A stretch of 64,000 bases of DNA from Glycomyces sp. NRRL B-16210 (GCF_000719515.1 NZ_JOGR01000007.1:367592-431591), one strand, 5' to 3'. Numbered from the stretch's first letter, positions 16,738 through 24,752 are shown. Made by a program: numbers and translations. The notes: generated by a model from the letters alone, not told the origin.

Positions 16738-17139
16738 ATGGCTTTGGTCGAACGGGTTCCGGAGACCGGGCCGTGGGCGCAGCTCTACGGGTACTCGCGC
16801 GCGGTCGCGGTGGGGCCGCTGGTGCTCACCAGCGCCTGCACCGCCGACGTCGCGGCCGACCCGGAACTGGAGGGCGACGCCGCCGGGCAGGCGAGGGAGG
16901 CCTTCCGCACCGCGCTGGACGCGATGGTCCACGCCGGGGCCGGCGTCTCGGACGTCGTGCGCTCGCGCCTCTACGTGACCGACCCGGCCCACGCCGACCC
17001 GGTGGGTCGGGTCCACGGCGAGTTCTTCGGCGTCGTCAAGCCGACCGCCACCGTCGTGATCGTCACCGGCCTGTTCCACCCCGGCCAGATCGTGGCCGTC
17101 GAGCTGGAGGCCTTCAGGGCCTGGCGGGACATCGGCTGA
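16738..17139 (+). CDS. RidA/YjgF-family protein
   Basis: A 133-residue trimer-forming protein of the RidA superfamily, which hydrolyses reactive enamine/imine intermediates released by PLP enzymes. The strand pattern PLVLTSACTADVA, the SDVVRSRLYVTD segment with a conserved arginine, and PTATVVIVTGLFHPGQIVAVELEA are visible. It lies 17 bases after priA with GGGGAGG upstream of ATG 16738. In related genomes a RidA gene occupies this spot before hisF. Whether it has deaminase activity or belongs to a non-RidA subgroup is open. Confidence 0.88.
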   Translation: MALVERVPETGPWAQLYGYSRAVAVGPLVLTSACTADVAADPELEGDAAGQAREAFRTALDAMVHAGAGVSDVVRSRLYVTDPAHADPVGRVHGEFFGVVKPTATVVIVTGLFHPGQIVAVELEAFRAWRDIG

Positions 17140-17176
17140 GCGCCCCGGCCGATTGCGGGCCCCGGTTCCTGTGCAC

Positions 17177-17192
17177 CTGAACGATCGTTCAG
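17177..17192 (+). promoter_or_regulatory. 16-bp palindromic operator, probably TetR-type
   Basis: CTGAACGATCGTTCAG is a perfect palindrome directly followed by a -10-like TACTAT (17193-17198), 62 bases upstream of the mutase GTG. Its form (AACG..CGTT core) is that of TetR-family operators, including regulators of acyl-CoA metabolism. A bound repressor would occlude the promoter. The regulator is not next to it. Confidence 0.6.
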
Positions 17193-17253
17193 TACTATGG
17201 GCCTTGAGCCCGACCGAGGCTCGCCGCAGCTTCGCCAAAAGTGAGGTGTCACC

Positions 17254-19005
17254 GTGGACGCTGAGTCGATCGCCGAAGGCCGCGAGCGCTGGGAGAAGCG
17301 CTATGCGGCCGCCGCCAAGCGCGAGGCGGACTTCACGACCCTCTCGGGTCTGGAGACCGACCCGGTCTACGGCCCGCCCGAAGGCGTCGCCGACCCGCGC
17401 ATGGAGCGGATCGGCTGGCCCGGCGAGTACCCCTTCACCCGCGGCCTCTACCCGACCGGCTACCGCGGACGCGCCTGGACCATCCGCCAGTTCTCCGGCT
17501 TCGGCAACGCCGAGCAGACCAACGCCCGCTACAAGATGCTCCTGGGCGCCGGCGGCGGCGGGCTCTCCGTCGCCTTCGACATGCCCACCCTCATGGGCCG
17601 CGACTCCGACGAGCCCGAGTCCCTCGGCGAGGTCGGGCACTGCGGCGTCGCCGTCGACTCCACCGACGACATGGACCGCCTCTTCGACGGCATCGACCTC
17701 GCCGCCGTCACCACCTCCATGACGATCTCCGGGCCCGCCATCCCCATCTTCTGCATGTACCTGGCCGCGGCCGAACGCCAGGGCGTGGACATCTCGCGCC
17801 TGGACGGCACCCTCCAGACCGACATCCACAAGGAGTACATCGCCCAGAAGGAGTGGCTGTTCCCGCCCGAGCCGCACCTGCGCCTCATCGGCGACCTCAT
17901 GGCCTACTGCGCCGAGCACATTCCGCGCTACAAGCCGCTGTCGGTCTCCGGCTACCACATCCGCGAGGCCGGATCGACCGCCGCGCAGGAGCTCGCGTTC
18001 ACCCTCGCCGACGGCTTCTCCTATGTGGAACTCGGCCTCTCGCGCGGCCTCGACGTCGACCACTTCGCCCCCGGGCTCTCGTTCTTCTTCGACGCCCACA
18101 TCGACTTCTTCGAGGAGATCGCGAAGTTCCGCGCCGCCCGCCGCATCTGGGCCCGCTGGCTGCGCGAGGTCTACGGATCCACAACCGAACGGGCCCAGTG
18201 GCTGCGCTTCCACACCCAGACCGCCGGGGTCTCCCTGACCGCCCAGCAGCCCTACAACAACGTCGTGCGCACCGCCGTCGAGGCGCTCGCCGCCATCATG
18301 GGCGGCACGAACTCCCTGCACACCAACGCCCTCGACGAGACCCTCGCCCTCCCCACCGACCAGTCAGCCGAGATCGCCCTGCGCACCCAGGCGGTCCTGC
18401 GCGACGAGACCGGCGTCGTCAACGTCGCCGACCCGCTCGGCGGCTCCTGGTACGTCGAGGCCCTCACCGACAAGATCGAAGCCGAGGCCGAGCAGCTGTT
18501 CCTCCAGATCCTCGCCCTCGGCAACGAGACCGGCGAGGACCCCGCCGAGGTCGCCCGCCGGGCCATGCGCGCCGACGCCGACGCCGAGACGCCCCGCCAC
18601 CCGATCGGACCGGTCACCTCCGGCATCCTGCGCGGCATCGAGGACGGCTGGTTCAACGCCCAGATCGCCGAGGCCGCCTTCACCTACCAGCAGCAGCTCG
18701 AAGACGGCACCAAGAACATCGTCGGCGTCACCAACCTCCACGAGACCGTCACGCCCGACCTGGAGATCCTGCGGATCTCCGGCGAGGTCGAGCAGGGCCA
18801 GAACGCCGCGCTCACCCGGCGCCGGGCCGGGCGCGACAACGGGGCGGTCGAACGGGCGCTGGCCGAGATCGTCGCCGCCGCAAAGGGAACGGCGAACATG
18901 ATCGAGCCGATCCTGGCGGCGGCCCGGGCCGAGGCGACCCTGGGGGAGATCTGCGGCGCGCTGCGGCAGGAGTGGGGGGACTACCGTGAGAACACGGCCT
19001 TCTGA
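17254..19005 (+). CDS. icmA: Isobutyryl-CoA mutase, large (catalytic) subunit
   Basis: A 583-residue coenzyme-B12-dependent acyl-CoA mutase catalytic barrel that lacks the C-terminal B12-binding domain. Substrate-determining positions are F80 (IRQFSGFGNAEQTN) and Q198 (KEYIAQKEWLFPPEP). In methylmalonyl-CoA mutases these are Tyr and Arg; Phe/Gln is the isobutyryl-CoA mutase pair, at the same numbering. It should therefore interconvert isobutyryl-CoA and butyryl-CoA with a separate small subunit (IcmB), which is not in the window. The GTG start follows GTGAGG. A palindromic operator precedes the gene. Confidence 0.88.
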   Translation: MDAESIAEGRERWEKRYAAAAKREADFTTLSGLETDPVYGPPEGVADPRMERIGWPGEYPFTRGLYPTGYRGRAWTIRQFSGFGNAEQTNARYKMLLGAGGGGLSVAFDMPTLMGRDSDEPESLGEVGHCGVAVDSTDDMDRLFDGIDLAAVTTSMTISGPAIPIFCMYLAAAERQGVDISRLDGTLQTDIHKEYIAQKEWLFPPEPHLRLIGDLMAYCAEHIPRYKPLSVSGYHIREAGSTAAQELAFTLADGFSYVELGLSRGLDVDHFAPGLSFFFDAHIDFFEEIAKFRAARRIWARWLREVYGSTTERAQWLRFHTQTAGVSLTAQQPYNNVVRTAVEALAAIMGGTNSLHTNALDETLALPTDQSAEIALRTQAVLRDETGVVNVADPLGGSWYVEALTDKIEAEAEQLFLQILALGNETGEDPAEVARRAMRADADAETPRHPIGPVTSGILRGIEDGWFNAQIAEAAFTYQQQLEDGTKNIVGVTNLHETVTPDLEILRISGEVEQGQNAALTRRRAGRDNGAVERALAEIVAAAKGTANMIEPILAAARAEATLGEICGALRQEWGDYRENTAF

Positions 19006-19064
19006 CAGATCCCGCCGCAACGCCGCCGCCGAGCGGTGTTCTGTGATCTTCTCAGTGAAAGGAG

Positions 19065-19090
19065 GTTTGCATGACGGACCGTCCGGGTAC
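19065..19090 (+). promoter_or_regulatory. SigB/SigF-type promoter upstream of the sigma gene
   Basis: GTTT (19065-19068), a 16-base spacer and GGGTAC (19085-19090) match the actinobacterial SigF/SigB consensus (GTTT-N15/17-GGGTAT). Placed 186 bases before the sigma-factor start, it would give autoregulation. The same bases also contain a small ORF with a perfect ribosome-binding site (19071-19100). Confidence 0.6.
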
Positions 19091-19100
19091 CCAGGGTTAA
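19071..19100 (+). other. Nine-codon micro-ORF with ideal Shine-Dalgarno
   Basis: AAAGGAGG is followed five bases later by ATG and nine codons (MTDRPGTQG) ending in TAA. The ribosome-binding site is the best in the region yet serves no annotated gene. It could be a leader peptide for the sigma-factor transcript or a coincidence within a promoter. It starts too close to the predicted SigB-type transcription start to be translated from that transcript. Confidence 0.25.
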
Positions 19101-19177
19101 CCGGATGAATGGTTCTCATAAAACTGTCCGGTACACACAGATTTCAACAGGTAACTCCGGATTCCACCTTTTCATCA

Positions 19178-19206
19178 TTGCCCTGACACCCGAACTGCCT
19201 TACAAT
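19178..19206 (+). promoter_or_regulatory. Vegetative promoter for the SigB-like gene
   Basis: TTGCCC (19178-19183), a 17-base spacer and TACAAT (19201-19206) form a housekeeping promoter 70 bases before the sigma-factor ATG. With the upstream stress-type promoter this suggests dual control. Confidence 0.6.
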
Positions 19207-19275
19207 CAGAAGCGTCAGGAGCCTCAACAGGCGACATGCTTCGAACCGATGTCCCTAGGACAGGAGGGCGATCGC

Positions 19276-20073
19276 ATGGCAGACAAACGATCATCAGGCG
19301 AGCGACGGAGCTCCAGCGAGTACGCGTACCTTGCGCCGCTGTTTCGAGAAATGGCCCTGCTCGACGAGGGGGACCCGCGCCGAGCGGAAGTCCGCGACCG
19401 CCTCGTCACGGGCCACCTGCCACTGGCCGAGCACATCGCGCAGCGATTCTCGGGCAAGGGCATCGCGAAGGACGACCTCGTGCAGGTCGCCTCGGTGGGC
19501 CTCATCCACGCGGTGGACCGCTTCGATCCCGAGCACGGGACGGAGTTCCTCTCCTACGCGGTCCCGACCGTCATGGGCGAGGTGCGCCGCCACTTCCGCG
19601 ACACGAGCTGGCCGATGCGGGTCCCGCGTCGGCTCCAGGAGCTTCGGATCGCGTTGAACCAGGCCGGCGGCGAACTCTCGCAGCGGCTCGGGAGGCCCCC
19701 GACCGACGCGGAGATGGCCCAGCACCTCGACATCACCGAGGAGGCTGTCCACGAGGGCCAGGAGGCGCGCCAGGCGTACCGGGCCGTCTCGCTGGACGAG
19801 CAGCCCTACGCCGACGGCGAGCGCTCGACGCTGGCCGAATCGGTCGGCGAGGAGGACACCGCCCTCGAACTCGTGGACAACCACGAGTCGCTGGCGCCGC
19901 TCCTCCAGGAACTGCCGCCGCGCGAGCGCCGCATCCTGGCGCTGCGCTACTACGGCGACATGACGCAGACCCAGATCGCCGAGGAGGTCGGCATCTCGCA
20001 GATGCACGTCTCCCGGCTCCTCCACCGCACCTTGGAGGAACTGCGCGACGGTCTGGAACAGCCAGTCCACTAG
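19276..20073 (+). CDS. General-stress sigma factor (SigB/SigF/SigH family)
   Basis: A 265-residue group 3 sigma-70 factor. Region 2 (about residues 60-125) contains KDDLVQVASVGLIHAVDRFDPEHGTEFLSYAVPTVMGEVRRHFRD. Region 3 follows at about 130-190. Region 4 (about 200-255) ends in the helix-turn-helix QTQIAEEVGISQMHVSRLL. Region 1 is minimal, as in the SigB/SigF group. ATG 19276 follows CAGGAGGG. No anti-sigma or anti-anti-sigma gene is adjacent, which is unusual for the group and suggests partners elsewhere. The genes downstream look like its regulon. Confidence 0.94.
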   Translation: MADKRSSGERRSSSEYAYLAPLFREMALLDEGDPRRAEVRDRLVTGHLPLAEHIAQRFSGKGIAKDDLVQVASVGLIHAVDRFDPEHGTEFLSYAVPTVMGEVRRHFRDTSWPMRVPRRLQELRIALNQAGGELSQRLGRPPTDAEMAQHLDITEEAVHEGQEARQAYRAVSLDEQPYADGERSTLAESVGEEDTALELVDNHESLAPLLQELPPRERRILALRYYGDMTQTQIAEEVGISQMHVSRLLHRTLEELRDGLEQPVH

Positions 20074-20117
20074 GGGAACACGCTGAGTGGAGACACACCG
20101 TGGCGGGGCACCACGGC

Positions 20118-20147
20118 GAGGCGGCGGGCCGACAGGCCCGCCGCCTC
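20118..20147. terminator. Bidirectional hairpin terminator
   Basis: A perfect 13-bp GC-rich stem with a GACA loop lies between the convergent sigma-factor and hemerythrin genes. Confidence 0.75.
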
Positions 20148-20178
20148 GTGTCTTCGCGCCCTACGGTGTTTCGGGGCC

Positions 20179-20757
20179 TCAGACCTCGCGGTGGGCGAGG
20201 GTGTCGCGGATCTTGTCGATGAAGCCGACGCCGGGCCCGAGGATGAGGTTCGCGGGCGGGCGGTCCGGCGTGTGCGGGTGCGGCCTGGTCGGCGCGAACT
20301 CCTTGGCGGCCATCACCCGGAAGCCGAGGTCCTGGAGGTGCTCGTCGTCGCAGGACGCCCGCAGCCGCGGCAGGAGCACGGCCTCCTCCTCGGCGAGGTG
20401 GCGGCGCACGTCCTCGATCATGAGCGCGACCAGCCCTTCGAAGCGGGGGTCGGTGGCGGGGAGCCCTTCGAGCTCCTTCATGACCAGCTCGGCCGCGGCG
20501 TGCGATTCCAGGGCCCGGTCGGCGATCGCGTCGCCGTCGGGCAGATGGGAGCGGACGGCCGGGTACAGGAACTGCTCCTTGGCGGCTTCATGGCGGACGA
20601 TCTCGGCGATGACGTGGTCGACGAGGTCCTTGCGGTCCTCGATGCGCCCGGTGCCGCGCTCCACCTCCGCGAAGGCGGCCTCGAACCGGCGGTGGTCCGC
20701 GAGGACGACCGCGACCAGGTCGGTGTCCGGTTCGGTCTCAGGTTCGGTGTGCGTCAT
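20179..20757 (-). CDS. Hemerythrin HHE-domain protein
   Basis: A 192-residue protein with a four-helix hemerythrin-like domain (about residues 10-140). The likely di-iron ligands fall in DHRRFEAAF, RHEAAKEQFLYP, ESHAAAELVMKEL and RRHLAEEEAVLLPRL, followed by a Pro/His-rich tail. Such proteins bind O2 or act in NO and redox stress. GGAGG precedes ATG 20757, and a SigB/SigF-type promoter lies 40 bases further upstream, so stress induction is expected. Confidence 0.88.
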   Translation of the reverse strand: MTHTEPETEPDTDLVAVVLADHRRFEAAFAEVERGTGRIEDRKDLVDHVIAEIVRHEAAKEQFLYPAVRSHLPDGDAIADRALESHAAAELVMKELEGLPATDPRFEGLVALMIEDVRRHLAEEEAVLLPRLRASCDDEHLQDLGFRVMAAKEFAPTRPHPHTPDRPPANLILGPGVGFIDKIRDTLAHREV

Positions 20758-20796
20758 CGATCCTCCATGTTGATCGGTTGCGCTTCAGTCAAGGGC

Positions 20797-20822
20797 ATAC
20801 CCGGGGCCCGCGCCACCGAAAC
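20797..20822 (-). promoter_or_regulatory. SigB/SigF-type promoter of the hemerythrin gene
   Basis: Read on the minus strand: GTTT (20822-20819), a 16-base spacer and GGGTAT (20802-20797). This is an exact match to the SigF-type consensus with the start codon about 40 bases downstream. Confidence 0.7.
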
Positions 20823-20974
20823 CGGTCATGAACCCGCGCAACAGGGGAGACTCCCCAGGACAGCGCCCCCGGCCGCTGTCTCCTCACGACAGCGCCCTTC
20901 CCGACAGTGCCGTGACAGGACACTGCCCCGGCGAACCGCTCGGGCCGCCGGGGCACTGCCGCGGAAACGCGCCG

Positions 20975-21409
20975 CTACGCCGATATCGCGTCGACCAGTT
21001 CGCCCGTGACCGACTCCGGCATCCGCTGCGCGATGTCCGCCAGAGCGATGATGCCCACCAGGCGGCCCTCGTCGATGACCGGAACCCGGTGCACCTGGTG
21101 CTCCTTCATCTTCGCGATCGTGATGTCGGCGTCCTCGTTCGCGTCCGCGAGGATCAGCCGGCCCTGCGGAAGCCGGTCGACGGTGAACGTCTCCGGGTCG
21201 CGCCCGACGGCGACGACCCGCACGACGATGTCGCGGTCGGTGACCACGCCCTTGATCTTGTCGTCCTCGGCGCCGCAGATCGGCAGCGCGCCCACGTCCA
21301 GCTCCGCCATGAGGCGGGCCGCCTCCGCGACCGTGCCGTCGCTCTTGACGCACGTGCACCCCGGGTGCATGAGGTCGCGCGCCGTGGCCATGCGGTTCAT
21401 CTCTTTCAT
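20975..21409 (-). CDS. CBS-domain pair protein
   Basis: A 144-residue protein made of two CBS motifs (about residues 8-62 and 75-135), typical of small stress proteins that sense adenosyl ligands. Landmarks are DLMHPGCTCVKSDGTVAEAARLM, the VVTDRDIVVRVVA end of motif one, and HQVHRVPVIDEGRLVGIIALADIA in motif two. ATG 21409 follows AGGAGAG. It is divergent from the DUF4383 gene. A GGGTAC -10-like hexamer lies 28 bases upstream (21442-21437 on the minus strand), but no clear GTTT accompanies it. Confidence 0.9.
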   Translation of the reverse strand: MKEMNRMATARDLMHPGCTCVKSDGTVAEAARLMAELDVGALPICGAEDDKIKGVVTDRDIVVRVVAVGRDPETFTVDRLPQGRLILADANEDADITIAKMKEHQVHRVPVIDEGRLVGIIALADIAQRMPESVTGELVDAISA

Positions 21410-21607
21410 CGTGCTCTCCTCTCCGATCCACCCCGGGTACCCGCCCCGACCGCGCTCATGCCCCCGGGACCGATCCGCCGGTGTCGCCGCCCGCCGACCG
21501 GGTACCCGTGCACCGCGGGCCGGACCACCGACCGCGGCACGCCGACGCACCCGAGCGCCCATGGGCGGACGCGGCGGCGCGCCCCGCACGAGCGCGAGGG
21601 GAACCCC

Positions 21608-22135
21608 ATGAACACGCACGCCACGTCCAGCACCGGGCACCACTGGTGGGAGGCTCGCAGACGGCGCACCACCGCCGTCCAGGAAGGCGCGGGAGCGATC
21701 GGCTGGGTCTTCCTCCTCCTCGGCGTCCTCGGCTTCATCCCGCTGTTCACCACCGACTTCACCGCGATCGAGTTCGCCGGGACCGGCTCGGGGGCCGAAC
21801 TGTTCGGCCTCTTCCACATCTCCGTCCTGAGCAACCTCGTCCACCTCGCCCTGGGCATGCTGGGCCTGTTCACCTCCTGGACCGTCGCCGGCTCGCGCCG
21901 CTACCTCCTCGCGGGCGGACTCGCCGCCGCGCTCCTGGGGCTCTACGGCTTCATCGCCACGGCCGCCGGCGCCGGCAACTGGCTCCCGGCCGACTGGGCC
22001 GTCGCCACACTGCACCTGGGCCTGGGTGCGCTCATGATCGCCTTCGGCCTGCTGCTGCACCGCAGCCTCCCCGAGGAGAGCGAAGCGCGAGGCGAGGGCG
22101 ACTTCGGCGAGACCAACCGGGGCGCCGCCCGCTGA
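21608..22135 (+). CDS. DUF4383 four-helix membrane protein
   Basis: A 175-residue protein with an Arg-rich N-terminus and four hydrophobic helices (about 30-47, 66-88, 98-121 and 130-150). The pattern GAGAIGWVFLLLGVLGFIP and GLFHISVLSNLVHLALGMLGL is typical of DUF4383, a family common in actinobacterial stress loci with no known function. ATG 21608 follows GCGAGGGG. A GGGTAC element at 21500-21505 could be a SigB-type -10, with a poor -35. Confidence 0.85.
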   Translation: MNTHATSSTGHHWWEARRRRTTAVQEGAGAIGWVFLLLGVLGFIPLFTTDFTAIEFAGTGSGAELFGLFHISVLSNLVHLALGMLGLFTSWTVAGSRRYLLAGGLAAALLGLYGFIATAAGAGNWLPADWAVATLHLGLGALMIAFGLLLHRSLPEESEARGEGDFGETNRGAAR

Positions 22136-22142
22136 CCGCGAG

Positions 22143-22167
22143 GTTTCCCCAGCGCCCGGCGGGGAAC
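22143..22167 (+). promoter_or_regulatory. Candidate SigB/SigF-type promoter
   Basis: GTTT (22143-22146), a 15-base spacer and GGGAAC (22162-22167), about 50 bases before the start at 22220. The -10 differs from GGGTAC by one base. Confidence 0.4.
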
Positions 22168-22219
22168 CCCGAAACACATCGGACCTGGCCGAAACCGACA
22201 CCGCGGAGGTGAGACGGCC

Positions 22220-22549
22220 ATGCCAAGGCAGGAATGGACCGGCAAGGAAGAACGCCAGTACGAGCACATACGCGACGAGGCGAAAGAGCGCGGCACCAAG
22301 CCCGCACGGGCCAAGGAGATCGCCGCCCGCACCGTCAACAAGCAGCGCGCCCAGGCCGGCAAGACCCGAACGGCGAGCCGCACCTCGACCGAGGACACCT
22401 CCGCCTACAGACGAGGCGGGAAACGCTCGCACACCGGCCCGAAGGGCCGCACGAAGGCACAGCTCTACGAAGAGGCCCGCCGCAAGAACGTCCAGGGCCG
22501 ATCCAAGATGAACAAAGCCGAGCTCGAACGCGCCCTCCAGCGCAAGTGA
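22220..22549 (+). CDS. Small basic stress protein with C-terminal SAP/Rho_N-like motif
   Basis: A 109-residue, highly charged protein. The N-terminal half (EWTGKEERQYEHIRDEAKERG..KEIAARTVNKQRAQ) matches a family often labelled 'plasmid stabilization protein' in actinobacteria. The C-terminus TKAQLYEEARRKNVQGRSKM NKAELERAL resembles a Rho_N/SAP nucleic-acid-binding helix pair. The function is unproven; nucleic-acid binding under stress is the best guess. GGAGGTGA precedes ATG 22220. It leads a row with the two following membrane-protein genes. Confidence 0.78.
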   Translation: MPRQEWTGKEERQYEHIRDEAKERGTKPARAKEIAARTVNKQRAQAGKTRTASRTSTEDTSAYRRGGKRSHTGPKGRTKAQLYEEARRKNVQGRSKMNKAELERALQRK

Positions 22550-22572
22550 GCCCGGCGGAGAGAGGTGAGGAC

Positions 22573-23088
22573 ATGGAGGTTCGCCACGACCCCGAGGCCC
22601 GCGCGATCCGCGAGGCCGAACGTGAGCAGCACCGCGACCGACCCCCCGAGGACTCCGGCGCACGCGGCCGCGAGCGCGGGGACCGCCGACGCGACTGGGA
22701 CGAACAGGACCGGTCCGTCGGGCAGATCGTCGGCGACCTGACATCCCAGGTCGCGCACCTGGCACGCGCGGAGGCCGAACTGGCCGCCCGCGAGGTCGTC
22801 GACAAGGCCAAGCGCGGCGCCGCCGGCGGCGGCATGATCGCACTGTCCGGCGTGATCGCCGTCTACGGCGGCGCCGCCTTGGCGCTCGCCGCGGGCATCG
22901 CACTCGCACTCGTGTGGCCCGCCTGGCTGGCCGCGATCGTCACCGGCGCGGCGCTCTTGGCGCTGGCCGGGATCGTCGCGATGATCGGCCGCGCCAAGCT
23001 GCGCGGCGCGATGCCGCCGGTCCCCGAGGAGACGATGGAGCACGCCCGCGAGGACATGCGGGCGCTGCGCGGGAGGAGCGACCGATGA
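22573..23088 (+). CDS. Phage-holin-superfamily membrane protein (DUF1469-like)
   Basis: A 171-residue protein. A charged N-terminus (1-55) leads to an amphipathic helix SVGQIVGDLTSQVAHLARAEAELAAREV, then two membrane helices (about 88-110 and 113-135) and a charged tail. This layout is the actinobacterial 'phage holin family' (Phage_holin_3_6/DUF1469) associated with stress and envelope loci; it is not a phage gene. Its stop overlaps the next start as ATGA. Confidence 0.82.
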   Translation: MEVRHDPEARAIREAEREQHRDRPPEDSGARGRERGDRRRDWDEQDRSVGQIVGDLTSQVAHLARAEAELAAREVVDKAKRGAAGGGMIALSGVIAVYGGAALALAAGIALALVWPAWLAAIVTGAALLALAGIVAMIGRAKLRGAMPPVPEETMEHAREDMRALRGRSDR

Positions 23089-23714
23089 GCGGATGGACGG
23101 TGCCGCCGAGCGCGGCGATCCCGCCCGGCGTCGGTCTCTCGCCGCCGCCGGCGGTGGGCCTGGCCTACCAGCCGGAGGCCCAGCGCCCCGAAGAGGAGGA
23201 GCAGCTGATGCGCCAGAGCGAATGGGCGGAGCACGACGCCGCGGACCGACACCAGACCGGTGACGGCCCCGATCACAAGGACGACGAGCACCGCACCCGG
23301 GCCGAACTCGAGCACGAGGTCGAGGCGACCCGCGAGCGCGTCAACGACTCGGTGGTGGAACTGCGCGAGCGATTGGGCATCGGCCTCGACGACCTGCGCG
23401 AGTACGGCCCGTTCGCCCCGGTGCGCCGCCACCCGCTCACGGTCGCGTTCGCGGCCGCCGGGATGGCGACGGCCGCGGTCGTGGGCGTGAGCCTCGCCCG
23501 CGCCCACCGCAAGTCGAGCGGGAGGATCGTGGCGGTGCGCGATTCGGCGAGCGGCAACGCCAGGCGCGTCGCCAAGGACGCGCTCAAGGCCAGCCGTCGC
23601 CGCCGCAAGGCCGCGCGCAAGCGCCTGAACTCGGCGAAGGACGCCTTCGGTTCGGCGGCCGACGCCGTACGGTCCGAGCGCCGGAAGGTGATGCGACGCC
23701 TGACGCGTCACTGA
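23085..23714 (+). CDS. DUF3618-domain protein
   Basis: A 209-residue protein with a Pro-rich N-terminus, then the DUF3618 signature RAELEHEVEATRERVNDSVVELRERL (about residues 75-105). A single hydrophobic segment (about 122-143) and a strongly basic helical tail follow. DUF3618 genes routinely follow the holin-like gene in actinobacteria. Function is unknown; a membrane-anchored, possibly DNA- or wall-associated role is compatible with the basic tail. Its start overlaps the upstream stop by four bases. Confidence 0.83.
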   Translation: MSGWTVPPSAAIPPGVGLSPPPAVGLAYQPEAQRPEEEEQLMRQSEWAEHDAADRHQTGDGPDHKDDEHRTRAELEHEVEATRERVNDSVVELRERLGIGLDDLREYGPFAPVRRHPLTVAFAAAGMATAAVVGVSLARAHRKSSGRIVAVRDSASGNARRVAKDALKASRRRRKAARKRLNSAKDAFGSAADAVRSERRKVMRRLTRH

Positions 23715-23724
23715 CGCCTCGGAC

Positions 23725-23756
23725 GCGAACCGGCGGGCCGCGGCCCGCCGGTTCGC
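23725..23756. terminator. 32-bp perfect palindrome, terminator-like
   Basis: A 16-bp GC-rich self-complementary arm pair follows the DUF3618 stop by 10 bases, without a T-run. It is probably the terminator of the 22.2-23.7 kb genes. Confidence 0.65.
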
Positions 23757-23805
23757 CCACGCCCGAAGACGGCACCGCACTCGACGACCGTGAACACCGA
23801 TGACA

Positions 23806-23845
23806 CGCGGGTGCGCCCCGGCCGGAGGGCCGGGGCGCACCCGCG
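23806..23845 (-). terminator. 18-bp stem hairpin terminator of the SDR gene
   Basis: A perfect 18-bp stem with a four-base loop lies directly after the stop of the minus-strand SDR gene. Confidence 0.7.
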
Positions 23846-23853
23846 TAATTCGC

Positions 23854-24699
23854 TCAGCCCGGCATCGTCTCGCCGCCGAGAGCGGCCACGACCTCCCCGG
23901 TGATGAACGAGGACATCCGGTTCGCGGCCAGGAACACGAACGAGGGCGCCAGCTCGTCCGGCTCGGCGGGCCTGCCCAGCGGCACGCGGTCGCCGAAGCC
24001 CTCCACATGGTCCTCCGGCAGCGTCGAGGGGATCAGCGGCGTCCACACCGGCCCCGGCGCGACGCAGTTGACGCGGATGCCGCGCGGCGCGAGCGCCTGC
24101 GCCATCGAGTACGTCCAGGCGATGATCGCGCCCTTCGTCGCCGAGTAGTCGATGAGCGTCTTGTTCCCGCGCAGGCCGTTCACCGAAGCGCAGTTGACGA
24201 TCGCGTCCCCCTCGCCCAAGTGCGCGAGCGCCGCCCGCGTCACCCGGTGGAAGCTGTGCATGTTCACGTTGAACGTGTGCTCCCACTGCTCGTCGGTGAT
24301 GTCCTCGGGCCGGTCGACCGGCGTCTGCGTGGCGATGTTGTTGACCAGCAGATCGAGGCCGCCGAGGGACTCGACGGTCCGCTCGACCACCTGCCGGCAG
24401 TGCTCGCGGTCGGCCAGGTCGCCCGGCAGCAGCGTGCACTGGCGGTGCTCGGCCTCGACCAGCTCGGCAGTGCGCTCGGCGTCCTTGTGCTCCTCCAGGT
24501 AGGCGATCGCCACATCCGCGCCCTCCTTCGCGAACGCGACCGCCACGGCCCGCCCGATCCCGGAGTCGCCGCCGGTGATGAGCGCGCGGCGGTCCTTGAG
24601 CAGGCCGCGGCCCTCATAACCCTCCATGGCGTCCTGCGGCCGCGGCCGCATCTGATCGGTGTACCCCGGCGGCTCCTGCTGCTGTCCCGGTTTCCCCAT
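23854..24699 (-). CDS. Short-chain dehydrogenase/reductase, general-stress type (YhdF/GS39-like)
   Basis: A 281-residue NAD(P)-dependent SDR. The N-terminal extension with GQQQEPPGYTDQMRPRP is characteristic of the B. subtilis general-stress protein 39 group. The Rossmann motif is ITGGDSGIGRAVA (about 42-54), followed by the NNIA motif, the catalytic serine in IVNCASVNG and the YSATKGA Tyr-Lys pair. The natural substrate is unknown. GGAAGGA precedes ATG 24699. A GCTT-N15-GGGTAC element (24777-24753, minus strand) lies 54 bases upstream, consistent with control by the stress sigma factor. Confidence 0.88.
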   Translation of the reverse strand: MGKPGQQQEPPGYTDQMRPRPQDAMEGYEGRGLLKDRRALITGGDSGIGRAVAVAFAKEGADVAIAYLEEHKDAERTAELVEAEHRQCTLLPGDLADREHCRQVVERTVESLGGLDLLVNNIATQTPVDRPEDITDEQWEHTFNVNMHSFHRVTRAALAHLGEGDAIVNCASVNGLRGNKTLIDYSATKGAIIAWTYSMAQALAPRGIRVNCVAPGPVWTPLIPSTLPEDHVEGFGDRVPLGRPAEPDELAPSFVFLAANRMSSFITGEVVAALGGETMPG

Positions 24700-24752
24700 C
24701 GCTTCGTCCTTCCCCCGACGCCGGCCGCGTCTCGGCCGGCTCCGACGCTCGG

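Noticed and set aside
16738..17139. hisF at the end of the his cluster
   Set aside because: The 133-residue product is a RidA-superfamily protein; no TIM barrel is present.
22573..23088. Prophage origin suggested by the 'holin' family name
   Set aside because: The holin-like and DUF3618 pair is a common chromosomal stress locus in actinobacteria and no phage genes are near.
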